This document shows, one piece after another, positions 27,901 through 31,821 of a DNA stretch of 64,000 nucleotides; position 1 is the first letter of the stretch; the number at the start of each line of letters is the position of its first letter. The position numbers were made by a program, and so were the translations under genes. Source of the DNA: Pectobacterium polaris. Its GTDB lineage: Bacteria > Pseudomonadota > Gammaproteobacteria > Enterobacterales > Enterobacteriaceae. Where the stretch lies: the NCBI RefSeq assembly GCF_002307355.1, contig NZ_CP017481.1:3658001-3722000 (forward strand), written 5' to 3'. The notes under the pieces are model-generated. The model ran no database searches. It was not told where the DNA came from and worked only from the letters and a program-made list of their open reading frames with translations.

Positions 27901-28633
27901 GCGCGACTTTTACATTACTGCCAGCCACGCCGCCGTCCGCCGCCTGCGCCGTCACCTTGCCCGTCGCATCGACCTGATTGGCCCCCAGCACAATCCGGGT
28001 ATCGTTGGCATTCAGCCCGGCATCAATCTGCGCGGTGCGGGCTATCAGGCTGAGGTAGTCACTCTTGCTCGCATCCAGCCCCTGCCCGGTCAGCGTGATA
28101 TCGCCGCGCTTCACGTCGATATGCTGCAGATTCCCCTGCGCATCCAACTGCGGTTTACCGGTGGTCAGCGTCACCTGCGGGGTATTGATAAAGCCGCAGC
28201 CGTCGCAGGTAATGCCGTTCGGATTGGCAACAATCACGCTGGCCTGCTTGCCGCCCACTTCCAGGTAGCCCGCCAGCGTACTGCGATTGGTGGACACCAC
28301 TTCGTTGATAATGGCGTCGGCAGCCTTGCCTTTCAGGTTGGGGTTGTTCTGGATCAGCCCGCCGAGCTGAGTCGGATTGAGCTGCGCCGTGCCGTTATTC
28401 AGGATCAGACCCGGCTTGTCGACGTTAAAATCCTGGTACTGATTGTGGGAGATCCCCGCGCTGTTTGGCGTGGCGATATTGATGACCGGGACGCCGTTGC
28501 CGGCCTGATCCAGCGCGGTATTGCCCGTAGCGACCTGCACGCCCGCCGCCATCGCCGGCAGCAGCGGCTGAAACGCAATCAAATGGATCAACGTATACGC
28601 CAGCAGGCGTTGTGTGGTTTTTACTGGTTTCAT
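9980..28633 (-). CDS. hecA: HecA/CdiA-family two-partner secretion exoprotein (contact-dependent inhibition adhesin)
   Basis: A single intact frame of 6217 residues, very large for the family. Order: signal peptide (MKPVKTTQRLLAYTLIHLIA, cleavage near AMAAG); TPS secretion domain with NPNGITCDGCGFIN at 137-150; thousands of residues of FHA-type beta-helix repeats (LDNQGTL, LTNAGDI); an AT-rich segment about 3763-3934 unlike its surroundings; a repeat-containing linker; a second repeat region with AGNDI/AGRDI strands; a helical pretoxin region; VENN at 5913; then a Cys-rich CT subdomain and an AT-rich terminal toxin. The toxin ends with GNESGANQFWLPGGKTSGG and is not assignable by me. In CDI systems HecB-type transporters export such proteins, and the C-terminus is delivered into neighbours. 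Adhesion is a further role of HecA proteins. Start ATG 28633 follows GGGGATCAGGG. Confidence 0.9.
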   Translation of the reverse strand: MKPVKTTQRLLAYTLIHLIAFQPLLPAMAAGVQVATGNTALDQAGNGVPVINIATPNSAGISHNQYQDFNVDKPGLILNNGTAQLNPTQLGGLIQNNPNLKGKAADAIINEVVSTNRSTLAGYLEVGGKQASVIVANPNGITCDGCGFINTPQVTLTTGKPQLDAQGNLQHIDVKRGDITLTGQGLDASKSDYLSLIARTAQIDAGLNANDTRIVLGANQVDATGKVTAQAADGGVAGSNVKVALDTGALGGMYTNRIKLVSSDKGVGVNLGNLSARSGDITLSANGKLSLGDAVAQGSIQADAEALALRGKQQAGDALTLNARQDITLQDATLRAGQHIELTSGGGLQAQNSVISAGVDAQGTVNSAHQLVLKGDNVTINATQLAAGKVTVEAGRSLQQDAQSGIKAESVLEMRGDTVSLAGSTGAEDVRLEAKTLNGAGSALLQAKNNATVRVTQQGDWQGNLTAGHALSVDGGHLVQRGTLAGKTLALTLDSLDNQGDIAALQALTFSGNTLTNRSTLAAAERLTVNAQRLDNTGLLSARHEVKLELQEVLNNQGNILTDNQLFLLADSITNGGTLQAATLTAQADQLSNQGEVTANALDLTSQTTENHGTLNVQQMLALHGGSLVNHGTLSAGEKLALTLGDALDNRGLMQAGNILQITADRLSNDGTLTAPALQLHTGTLANQGTLQADKALQLDATRSLTQSAHGTLLAGTDLTVNAAQAETDGAIQAQQFLLNAERWLNVGKTSITGDGQITATQLDNRGSLLATGNWTMNSNTASQAGVLQGTVLNIEATTLTSSGQAQARGAVNLTVADTFTNSGDWLSAESLHLQAAQTDNRGTLQALTLTADGTSLDNRGTMSGINNLSLFLTGNLDNNGTLQGNQLRVDAAQLDNRGSLHGTDALTLAIADSLVNAGTLQGNLLRVDAARLTNQGTLHGTDALTLAITGNLDNAGTLQGNQLRVDAAQLANQGTLRGTDALTLAIAGNLSSQGELLSDGDSTTSAQRFINQGTLQAKNVTLQVDELDNAGKILGVSSLALAATRALTNQQAGKLLSQGIATLTAAEAINAGEWQAKALTLAAEDLTNDGQIQGDEALSLALPATDGKGTFVNRGTVTTGGDATLFARLMDNQGTLSSLGRTELTGASLINDGRVVAATGLSLRGDYQGRGLLNTAGTLTLHGDTLANQGHWESRALSLQGKDVTNQGTVLGNSVTMSADRLVNHGDFTAVDTLTLSLGDRLHNTGALRSRALGVTATDLNNRGDIVGTDSLQLTLAGQLDNAGIISANNTLAVTADAVTQRENGTLEGKTVTLDAASLVNQGKILGVDALTLSIAGNLSNDGSLLTQKAGVVTAQQVDNSGLIQAATLLLDADEVTNAGQLLGIDALSITAQRGLTNQQTGKLLTQGAAVLQAAQAENHGEWRAERLTLQATNFTNAGRVQAAGDMDIAVVPASAPSQRSFLPMALSLAADIQQLNASSSRQSGGATDGVLDNRGTLVSGGDTQLRATQIANQGSLASNGTATLIGETVENAGDIVAVTGLSLAGNYQGRGSLQTDGLLDWSGTTLTNRGRWQANAIQLQGQALDNQGTLLGQRTDIMAASLFNGGEIAGVNALQLTVADSLTNQGQLYGATLGLSATDLFNQGELAGDALHLTLQETARNSGLISGSQRVVLEANQIEQQGSLESRQLQVQADALDNQGTMLGVDALTLAINTTARNSGKWLSQGDSMLTARQLDNRGQWQAKTLTLTADEVENAGQLLGLSALTLTAKNMLTNAQTGTLLTQGLAVLHAATAENDGEWQADSLTLDAQQLTNTGHIQGDAALTMTLANGDLNNQGTLWSKLATVTARSLTNAGDITGVDGLQLTLDDALTNQGALSSYLLTTQADRLDNHGKINGLDQLDMTVNESLDNTGTLYGAALTLNASDLTNSGTITGVDSLNLHLNGALNNTRDLSSNALALRANDVVNHGTLTGVNGLTLQLGNHLDNQGALNSQALTIAARDVTNGGQLNGTRDLQLTLDGTLTNTGDLTGQRTDITAKDVLNHGQMRGSDDLQLNLRNTLENRGLISGNTKLGIVANHIDQQGTLEARALTVDAQTLDNHGKMLGVDALTLAIAGTARNQGNWLSQGSSTLTADQVDNQGQWQAGDITLQANDLSNSGQIFGLNALSLTAANGLTNQQNGKLLSQGMAVLRAASVINDGDAQADRLTFEAQQLTNRGRMQGDHGLAIALDRANPASLLTNQGTLLSGGDSWLSASRLDNQGTVSGVGKLTLDSGAINNTGTVIADGALTLDGDYQGTGLLHTADTLTLRGNQLRNDGRWESRALALNGGAFNNTGTVIGERGITLELRDGLTVGGTGQLLTNGALQAQAGTVINDGLWQGNTLALMADEVGNAGQLLGLSTLSLTAKNKLTNAQTGSLLTQGQAVLNAAEASNEGEWQADRLTLDAQNLNNRGHIQGDTSLKATLVNGELHNQGTLWSKLATVAARSLTNAGEITGVDGLQLTLDDALINQGMLSGYQLTAQADKLDNRGKINGLDRLELTVSDSLTNRGTLYGAALTLNANDLTNSGAITGVDSLTLHLNGTLNNTRDVSSNALTLRANDVFNHGTLTGVNGLTLQLGNHLDNQGTLNSQAFTIAARDVTNGGQLNGTRDLQLTLDGTLTNTGDLTGQRTGITAVDVLNHGQILGSDDLQLDLRNTLENRGLISGSTTLGIVANHIDQQGTLEARALTVDAGTLDNQGKMLGVDALTLAIAGTARNQGHWLSQGSSTLTADQVDNQGQWQAGDITLQAAELTNRGQIFGLNALSLTAANGLTNQQNGKLLSQGMAVLRAASVTNDGDVQADRLTFEAQQLTNRGRMQGDNGLAITLDRTNPTSRLTNQGTLLSGGDSWLSASLLDNQGTVSGVGKLTLDSGAINNAGTVMADGALTLDGDYQGTGLLHTADTLTLRGNQLRNSGRWESRVLALNGGSFNNTGTVIGERGITLALRDGLTVGSTGQLLTNGALQAQAGTVANDGLWQGNTLALTANDLTNGGTLLGQDNLRLDLVGIYQGNAQSRLLSDAEAIITADRLTQIGEIAAGTLNLTTHALDNGGRILGSHGLTVANRDELINRAGAELLTNGEGRLDSGTLRNAGTLQANDLQLRAGDIDNQGRIQGTDALRLLDVLRYVGNKSSQLLSKGTATLQAKQADNAGLWQAGTLTLNGDTFSNSGTVAGLNSLSLNGDQLRNQGELFSQGAVTLFGKTLENSGTLTGVGGFTLDLTDRVDNLASGRLLSGGTGELTTGVLSNQGLWQSDALRLTARDLEQQGNLLGVQRGTLQLSGAYRGAQGSQLVSGGDLSLTAHDITNRGQIQGSTLTLGAEALTNHGTLRGDRALNAIVVGQFSNAPQARLSSDGTLNVQAAALDNQGDIKATTTTLTGNTITNGGTVQGITALQLDGKDKIINQQGGQLLSDGTTTLNAAAVDNHGWLQGRGLVLNTAQLTQQGSLMAQDKLTLKIPQWVNNGLVQAGELEIIADELDNHGTLLGLTQLALQTQRLINRQGAKLYSAQDLRLKTHELQQDGQLVALGNLSAELTGPLIFTQAMAAGQQLTLNVAGDLDQRGTLQGKSVQLTSTGTLTNQGNILAGGGESRVSAKDIVQLEAGSIQAGGNLMLVSDNTLNNQGLIGTTGDLLVQAGSVLHNSSMLYAGGNMRLLSDSLTNVFGTILAGNNLWVQRDAQGNASTSLLNSSGTIETQSGDITINTGTLTNQREGLVVTEGESTAESVPDWVGKTMVYIPIEWFKEGDYGILEDGIGLESGRPGEYWWMYAAYEKSEFIKVALETSSTKVIAGGKVGTMNSGGSFYSYSAFLLNNASQITAIKDIILKGRDFENRSYQEGYVKKYLTYKYLGGANFFANNDKDAIYKFNDSRYGRREEREKRFNNDLQYSLYETSPTYEKTEGESYNALIQAGGTITADFKQDISNTTLQPGSGGFMPASTKPVLDAITTLSPLQKQTTRQLASQDSSFNAGAVDVTQAGSGQAALSGNAAGVNATGKTVTLTQQASTALQAGAQAENITTAIAAPNTTGPLTLTTGDAVVLQPSISGHVNNPNAVTLTQQASTALQAGAQAENITAVIAAPNTTGPLTLNTGDAVVLQPSTSVHVNNPDAVALTSTGQRPDGGKSLTPVSVDNTATGVTIAGTVGSPATLTTPGMAAIDAPKQAVSVDTPSGGTSPSAPQPLSAAALLSAIGNGLQNLSTNPLADYPLPTGNNGLLVVDPNADSRYLIHTNPKLEQLGQVDNALFSDLQTLLGQQPSTVVPVETSSQWTQADRVLGSSYLLDKLNLDADHDYRFLGDAEFDTRYISQAVLKQSGQRHLNGTGSDLAQMQMLLDNAAAAQKGMNLQLGVSLTPDQVANLSQSLVWWENIEVNGQTVLAPKLYLAQADKSNLQGSAIVANKVELNAGGNVTNSGTLKAVEVLAIASGDRIDNHEGGLIKSDGGLNLVALNNITNSGSRMEGNTLQLASINGDIINRTESRNFQTAQPTASHSGTGSLTFTELGKTAEIVAGNSLTLSAGKDIRNVAATLNAGQDMALNAKGNVAIEALTLTNNRVDIGWRSSNTALNTGVQGSTVNAGGALSAVAGQDIQIDASSLSGGTALTLAAGNDIRLTSQDTLKETLYQGGSTAQRRTQDLANSQLLSGGDLNLVAGRDVLSEAASLNAKGNATLAAGRDLNLLSQEEETYSGNWWNRHADWQQNITQQSTELTAGKGLNLQAGRDINLQAAQGVASGAVTAQAGNDINLLSATETQHTFFEETKVKKKAFSKTVTHTVRDNFRSDEKESVLSGDKVVLQADHDINMSGSVLSGEQLVALSAGNDIDMAASVETQRVYEKQTKKKSGLMSGGGLGFTIGKQSSSAEYNGAETRQSESRSVVGAVDGDVMMQSGQRIAISGSDIIAGGGEGQRGNITIRAQEIDITPGQDTRDITIRSETKSSGIGIALKGTPYDSYQNLRDIGKTEGITQKARLYMSEAAAMVFDAPQIALSIGRNSSKTEQHTQGVYQTGSALTAAGDIQLQTTLAEGTTNVSRPNAGNILVSGSSIQAGGNLLLDAVRDINLQSASDWEKTTENRTQSGWSFSDAIPGIGSSIRHLSGGPNHGVSLIPFASESVREKQQGDTLAQTASTLSGKNVTLNSQQRDILITGSAVTGINAVSISANNGNVVVNPGQNHARNETAGSRSTIGDLGGDGYSGTMGWQSSRYRSVDDVSQQSAIRSIIQSGNGDIGIAAKEKVVIAGTDVQAGKSLLVRGRDITVDPAVDTEHRLREQQSSQYGVTTALSGYAVSALQAVERLSQSVEDKRDPRLSAIYAAQSALSLATQTVANNMNTAAIKVTVSVGGGSSQSKQQQDAVTREGSTLSANSDIRLDAEKDITLTGADIRGRHIDLTAGDSLTLVSAQSESQLTGNSSSQHAGVGVGFGLGGQQNGFTIELSASGQKGKENGNSQTHQLTHVAATESVNLRSGADTVLAGAVVSGKHVEADVGGDLLISSPQDTSRYDSKTTSGGLNVSICVPPICGGQTVSASGNASLSQQILNNRYASVQEQSGIQAGENGFTILTRGHTQLDGAIISSEATAEKNRLSTGTLGWQDIVNVSRYSGSGFSLSVSTDSMPTAGLGLVKGSATGVTYSAVSPATIEIRNSDAQQQDVSTLSRDTSGANGSVKDGFDRNKIEDKLTIQREATALGVQALDAYKTSKKGEAEEQARTRLIAEGVPATELDARIRTSNEVKQVEKDYGVGSAFWMAGSALTSLASGGLGGNLNGAISGAAAPYLAALVKDVSAGSEPARIALHTALGAVLAHTQGGSAAGGAAGGLVSAAGADVLTSLLYPEVKKGELSAEQKQLIANLVTIAGAGAGGIAGGNLAGAGSGANTAKNEVENNFLSKGSPQEYTERYKGCGGEAKCEQDIRKEMAKESAENVQKLKSCWEAGDSACVEAIGKEIELSEKAYTELRQQDNMAGRAYESLAQHYADIIANCADCGWLEAALAKTVAGGLTDIAYGALGVGSLPKPGQAGGSARDAKLSQSEINEIVNIPKGQRPDPSTYMSKAEMDAHLAKFEDGAVRFTSMSDVKKYGTLGPDNGFVMPKSEFDKLIKESSGNLRIIEKRLGLESGYLGNSNTGAFYIKRQDLKNLKIPSGNESGANQFWLPGGKTSGGISEAVMDFSHKPNALLIDLSKYNGGK
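9983..10462 (-). other. Exchangeable C-terminal toxin domain of the exoprotein
   Basis: The last 160 or so residues, from LSQSEINEIVNIPKG to the stop, are clearly more AT-rich than the preceding pretoxin region. They follow the VENN motif (nt 10886-10897) and a Cys-containing subdomain (CGGEAKCEQD, ANCADCGW) that in CDI proteins usually directs inner-membrane passage. Motifs are GFVMPKSEFDKL, IIEKRLGLESGYLG and NESGANQFWLPGGKTSGG. The activity is not recognised. Composition change plus overlapping immunity gene marks it as a horizontally swapped cassette. Confidence 0.65.
16187..16522 (-). repeat. Two tandem 168-bp (56-residue) repeats in the exoprotein linker
   Basis: Two direct copies with unit length 168 bp encode TLTQQASTALQAGAQAENI, then AAPNTTGPLT and GDAVVLQPS. 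The copies differ at only a few codons (for example ISGHVNNPN versus TSVHVNNPD). They lie in the Thr/Ala/Pro-rich linker between the AT-rich central segment and the second FHA region, and may vary in number between strains. Confidence 0.85.
16830..17345 (-). other. AT-rich central segment of the exoprotein, candidate receptor-binding domain
   Basis: Within an otherwise GC-rich gene this block is AT-rich and encodes a Tyr/Lys-rich, non-repeat sequence (VYIPIEWFKEGDYG, RPGEYWWMYAAYEKSE, KKYLTYKYLGGANFF, EREKRFNNDLQYSLYE). In E. coli CdiA the receptor-binding domain occupies the same place, between the two filamentous repeat regions. Position and composition, not homology, support the call. Confidence 0.55.
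19551..23378 (-). repeat. 1914-bp internal tandem duplication in the exoprotein gene
   Basis: Two adjacent copies (about 19551-21464 and 21465-23378) align at a constant offset of 1914 bp, checked at three places: GCCCTGCCAG at 19571 and 21485; CGGCAGTATG at 19801 and 21715; GCCAGT at 20341 and 22255. Each copy codes for 638 residues, and the encoded copies are about nine-tenths identical by eye. The reading frame is kept. This looks like a recent duplication that lengthened the filament by a whole block of repeats. Confidence 0.85.
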
Positions 28634-28676
28634 CCCTGATCCCCGGTCTTAATAATTAACAACGAAAAATTAAAAA

Positions 28677-30341
28677 CTAAAAAGACAGCCCAACGCGGTA
28701 ATACACCACGGCACTATCCTGTTTTAGCCAGTTGGGATGTGCCAACGGCCAGCCAACCGTGATTTGTTGTGATAGATATTGATTCGCGACACCCGCGCCT
28801 ACCGCCGCGCCCCACAGCGTACCCGCCGATTCGCTGTCGGCCTGATGTGAGAAGAGATGCCCGCCGTCCACCGCTGCCGTCAGAGTGACGCTGCCCAGCA
28901 GCGGCAGTTGCGCCGCTCGCCAGTTGAGTTCGTTGCGCCAGTAACCACCGCGATTGCCTGAAAGATACTGCTCTTTGAAACCGCGAACGGAGGTTTCCCC
29001 GCCCAGCGTGACCTGCTCGCTGCCATACAGGCGCTGCGGTGAATACTGGCCGTAGAAGTTGGTGAGGTAATGAAGGTTGTCAGCAATCGGGTAGTAATAA
29101 CTGGCCGCCAACGTCACCTTGTTAAATTCGGCGCGCAGCGCATCATCAGATTTCCCTTCATCGCTTTCAGCGCCGAACCAGCGCGTTCCCCGGCTGTATG
29201 CAGGGTTGAGCGTCGCCAGCCCGCCCCACAGCTTCTGACTGTGGTTGATGCCGATAATCGCGCTGCTGAGTTTACGGCTGCTGGATTGCAGCAGGACATC
29301 GTTCAGGTAGTTCTTTCCGATACGGTGCGACAGACCCGCCGAGAGGCTGGTTTTCATGTCGCCGTTGCGAAACACCACGCGTGACAGCGTGGCGCGGTGC
29401 GTCTGGCTGTCGCCGGTTGAATGCCAGAGAAAATCCCGGTTGATGAAATCGTTGCGATAACGGCTTTGGGAGTAGTCGTAGCTGAGCGTCCAGTAACCAT
29501 AGGGCAACGACACGCCCGCCTGCAGGCTTTCGACATTGCGGCTATCGCGAAACTCGCTGCTGTGCCCGCCGTTAACAAACCACTGGTCGGCTAGCCCCAG
29601 CACGTTATCCGCCCACAGACCGCCGCTTAGCTGCCGCTCTCCGGTGCTTTTCTGCCCGCTATTATCAAAACCGATGTTTGCCGTCAGCGGAATTTGTTTC
29701 TTATTGGTAAGGTTGACGATGGAATAGCCGGGCTGGCTGCCGGGCTGAATTTCGATGCTCACCTGCTGCGTCGGCATGCGGTTGAGCTGTTCCATACCCT
29801 GCTCGATATCCCGCAGATTGAGAATGTTGCCTTCCAGCCCTGGGAAAACCTGTTTTAATGCCCACGTCGATTGGTTATTAAGATTAATAGATTCGAGACG
29901 ACCTTCCAGAATATCGATCTGTAATACGCCACCAGAAAGATCTTGTTCAGCAATAAAGGCTCGGCTGGTGATATAACCCCGCTCGATATACCAATTACTG
30001 ACGTCATGAATCAACTGATTTATATCGTTAACATTAAGACAACGATTAATATAATCTTTATTTAACCTATTTTTATCTTTTTCACGCAGCAGGGAGCTAT
30101 TGTGATAATTAATATCTTTAATGAAAAAGCAGTGCCCGGCATCGCTTCCGCCAGTTGGATTTGTCGTCGTTTGCGGTTGATTTAACTGTAATAAAGCATC
30201 GCGCTGCTGCCGGGATTGGTCAATTACCTCGGCCTGCCGCTGCTGAATGTCATTTCTGTCTGCCGGATTAAGCGGCGCGGAAAATACGGTATAAGAAAAT
30301 AGCGCAGGCACGATAACGAACAGCCTGAAAAAACCACGCAT
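28677..30341 (-). CDS. hecB: HecB/ShlB-family outer-membrane transporter (TpsB)
   Basis: A 554-residue TpsB transporter that exports the adjacent exoprotein. It has a signal peptide (FFRLFVIVPALFSYTVFSA), an N-terminal helix/linker rich in Gln (RQAEVIDQSRQQRDALLQLN), POTRA segments with the paired cysteines around GHCFFIKDINYHN and NRCLNVNDINQL, and a C-terminal 16-strand barrel. The conserved VRGF loop motif lies at 452-455 (LGGETSVRGFKEQYLSGNRG) and the chain ends in Phe. It sits 43 bases upstream of hecA on the same strand, the standard transporter-then-exoprotein order. Start ATG 30341 opens directly into the signal peptide. Confidence 0.93.
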   Translation of the reverse strand: MRGFFRLFVIVPALFSYTVFSAPLNPADRNDIQQRQAEVIDQSRQQRDALLQLNQPQTTTNPTGGSDAGHCFFIKDINYHNSSLLREKDKNRLNKDYINRCLNVNDINQLIHDVSNWYIERGYITSRAFIAEQDLSGGVLQIDILEGRLESINLNNQSTWALKQVFPGLEGNILNLRDIEQGMEQLNRMPTQQVSIEIQPGSQPGYSIVNLTNKKQIPLTANIGFDNSGQKSTGERQLSGGLWADNVLGLADQWFVNGGHSSEFRDSRNVESLQAGVSLPYGYWTLSYDYSQSRYRNDFINRDFLWHSTGDSQTHRATLSRVVFRNGDMKTSLSAGLSHRIGKNYLNDVLLQSSSRKLSSAIIGINHSQKLWGGLATLNPAYSRGTRWFGAESDEGKSDDALRAEFNKVTLAASYYYPIADNLHYLTNFYGQYSPQRLYGSEQVTLGGETSVRGFKEQYLSGNRGGYWRNELNWRAAQLPLLGSVTLTAAVDGGHLFSHQADSESAGTLWGAAVGAGVANQYLSQQITVGWPLAHPNWLKQDSAVVYYRVGLSF

Positions 30342-30677
30342 GGCTTCATCCCTGATGAGAATAATTTTTTCGGCATAGTAGAACCGTTAATTACCAAGCT
30401 CAATATGTCAGGTAATATATAATTTTATGACAATCGGTTTGCGTTAAGTCGCGATAAAATATTTCCTTAACCAATAATTTTAGATTGGTTACGCCTCATC
30501 ACACAATACTGCGTACTTCATGACCTTTTCTTGTCGATTCTTCACCCGTGCGATATCTCACCCCATAGCCTCGTTGATGCATCATATTGTATATTAACGC
30601 CTCATCGCCGCGGGTCGTTGCGGCGCTAACTCATATTTATCTCATCACGTTGCGCAGCGCTTCTCTCTGGGGGAACA
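30342..30677. other. Divergent intergenic region between hecB and the GntR gene
   Basis: 336 AT-rich bases that must hold the promoter of hecBA on the minus strand and that of the GntR-family gene on the plus strand. No ops element, hrp box or clear operator was recognised. The divergent layout allows, but does not show, control of hecBA by the GntR protein. Confidence 0.5.
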
Positions 30678-31343
30678 GTGAATTATCCAATTGGGCAGAT
30701 CAATCACAGCTATCTGGGTTCCAGCGTTTATACCATGCTGCGTGAGGCGTTAATTACCGGCCAACTCAAACCAGACGATCGCCTGAGAATACGGGAACTC
30801 GCCGCACAGGTTGGTACCAGCGTCACGCCGGTGCGAGATGCGATCCTGCAACTGGCGAAAGAACAGGCACTGGTGCTCAAAACGCCGCGCGATATCCGCG
30901 TCCCTCAATTGACCGAAGCCCAGTTTATAGAGATCCGCACACTGCGGCTGGCGCTGGAAGGCACGGGAGCCGAGCAGGCTGCCGCGCACATTACGCCAAA
31001 GATGCTGGAGCAGATTGAAGAGAATATTCGCCAGAATCGTCTGGCGATTGACGAGAAAAATCTACGCGAAGCGCTGCGGTTAAATAGCGAATTTCACCTG
31101 TTTCTGGCGCAGGCGGCACGTATGCCGCTGTTGACGCAGTTTATCGGTAGCCTGTGGATGCGCACCGGCCCGCTGATTGCGCAGGCCTATGCGCATTTTT
31201 CCGTGCAGATGGCGATTGAACATCACGAAGAGGTCTTCGTGGCGCTACAGCAGCACAATGCCAGCGCCGCTCGACAGGCCATCCAATCCGATATTCTGGA
31301 CGGCAGCGAAACGATGCTGGCCTTTATTGCCATCGATCAATAG
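30678..31343 (+). CDS. GntR-family transcriptional regulator, FadR/FCD subfamily
   Basis: A 221-residue DNA-binding regulator starting with GTG behind a strong GGGGGA site. The N-terminal winged helix reads YTMLREALITGQLKPDDRLR, IRELAAQVGTSVTPVRDAIL, typical of GntR proteins. The remaining helical FCD effector domain has the expected metal or ligand residues: the segment RLNSEFHLFLAQAA and late His pair IEHHEEVFVAL. Ligands of this subfamily are usually small carboxylates or sugar acids; here the ligand is unknown. It is flanked by hecB (divergent) and dspF (convergent), so it is not part of the hrp operons. Confidence 0.85.
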   Translation: MNYPIGQINHSYLGSSVYTMLREALITGQLKPDDRLRIRELAAQVGTSVTPVRDAILQLAKEQALVLKTPRDIRVPQLTEAQFIEIRTLRLALEGTGAEQAAAHITPKMLEQIEENIRQNRLAIDEKNLREALRLNSEFHLFLAQAARMPLLTQFIGSLWMRTGPLIAQAYAHFSVQMAIEHHEEVFVALQQHNASAARQAIQSDILDGSETMLAFIAIDQ

Positions 31344-31363
31344 CGTGACGTGGCTCAACCGCG

Positions 31364-31786
31364 CTACGCCGCCATAAATCGTGGCAATAAACCGCGAATC
31401 AGTAGTCGGGTCTCTTTGGCCTGACTGATAAAGGCAGGCAGCAGCGCGGTAAAGCTCGGTTCATCCAACGATTCTGCGGTGTGCTGAGTGCACAAGCGCA
31501 GCGTCGCGTTCTCATCCAGCGCCAGCCAGCAGCCCTTCATCGCCGCCATTTCAAAGTTAAGCATCAGCATGAACTGATACACCGCCGTGCTGACCTCCCC
31601 CTGAAATCGCATCACATCGCTGTGCAATAGCAGCACGCCGCTGCTGGCGGGGACTTCCAACACCACCGCCTCCTGACCATCAGGTTCGCGTAGCGCACAG
31701 ATGCCGTCCTGCAAGCCCAGTTGGGTACGGCTGAGCGCGCCGTAGTGGCGTAATAGCCGAGTAATATGCTGTTGTGTGGGTGTCAT
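31364..31786 (-). CDS. dspF: DspF, type III chaperone for effector DspE
   Basis: A 140-residue small acidic protein with the alpha/beta layout of class I type III secretion chaperones (CesT/SycH type): N-terminal helix ITRLLRHYGALSRTQLGL, central strands AVVLEVPASSGVLLLHSDV, and C-terminal helix EPSFTALLPAFISQAKETRLLIRGLL. It follows dspE by 35 bases on the same strand. DspF binds the N-terminal region of DspE and keeps it secretion-competent. The ribosome site AGGAGAACAGG precedes ATG 31786. It presumably shares the HrpL-dependent promoter of dspE. Confidence 0.92.
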   Translation of the reverse strand: MTPTQQHITRLLRHYGALSRTQLGLQDGICALREPDGQEAVVLEVPASSGVLLLHSDVMRFQGEVSTAVYQFMLMLNFEMAAMKGCWLALDENATLRLCTQHTAESLDEPSFTALLPAFISQAKETRLLIRGLLPRFMAA

Positions 31787-31821
31787 CCTGTTCTCCTGTA
31801 ATCACCGCATGATATTTACGA

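Noticed and set aside
27695..28639. 314-codon plus-strand open frame antisense to the hecA signal peptide and TPS domain
   Set aside because: The opposite strand is clearly coding with a known domain. The antisense translation has shadow-like composition and no ribosome site.
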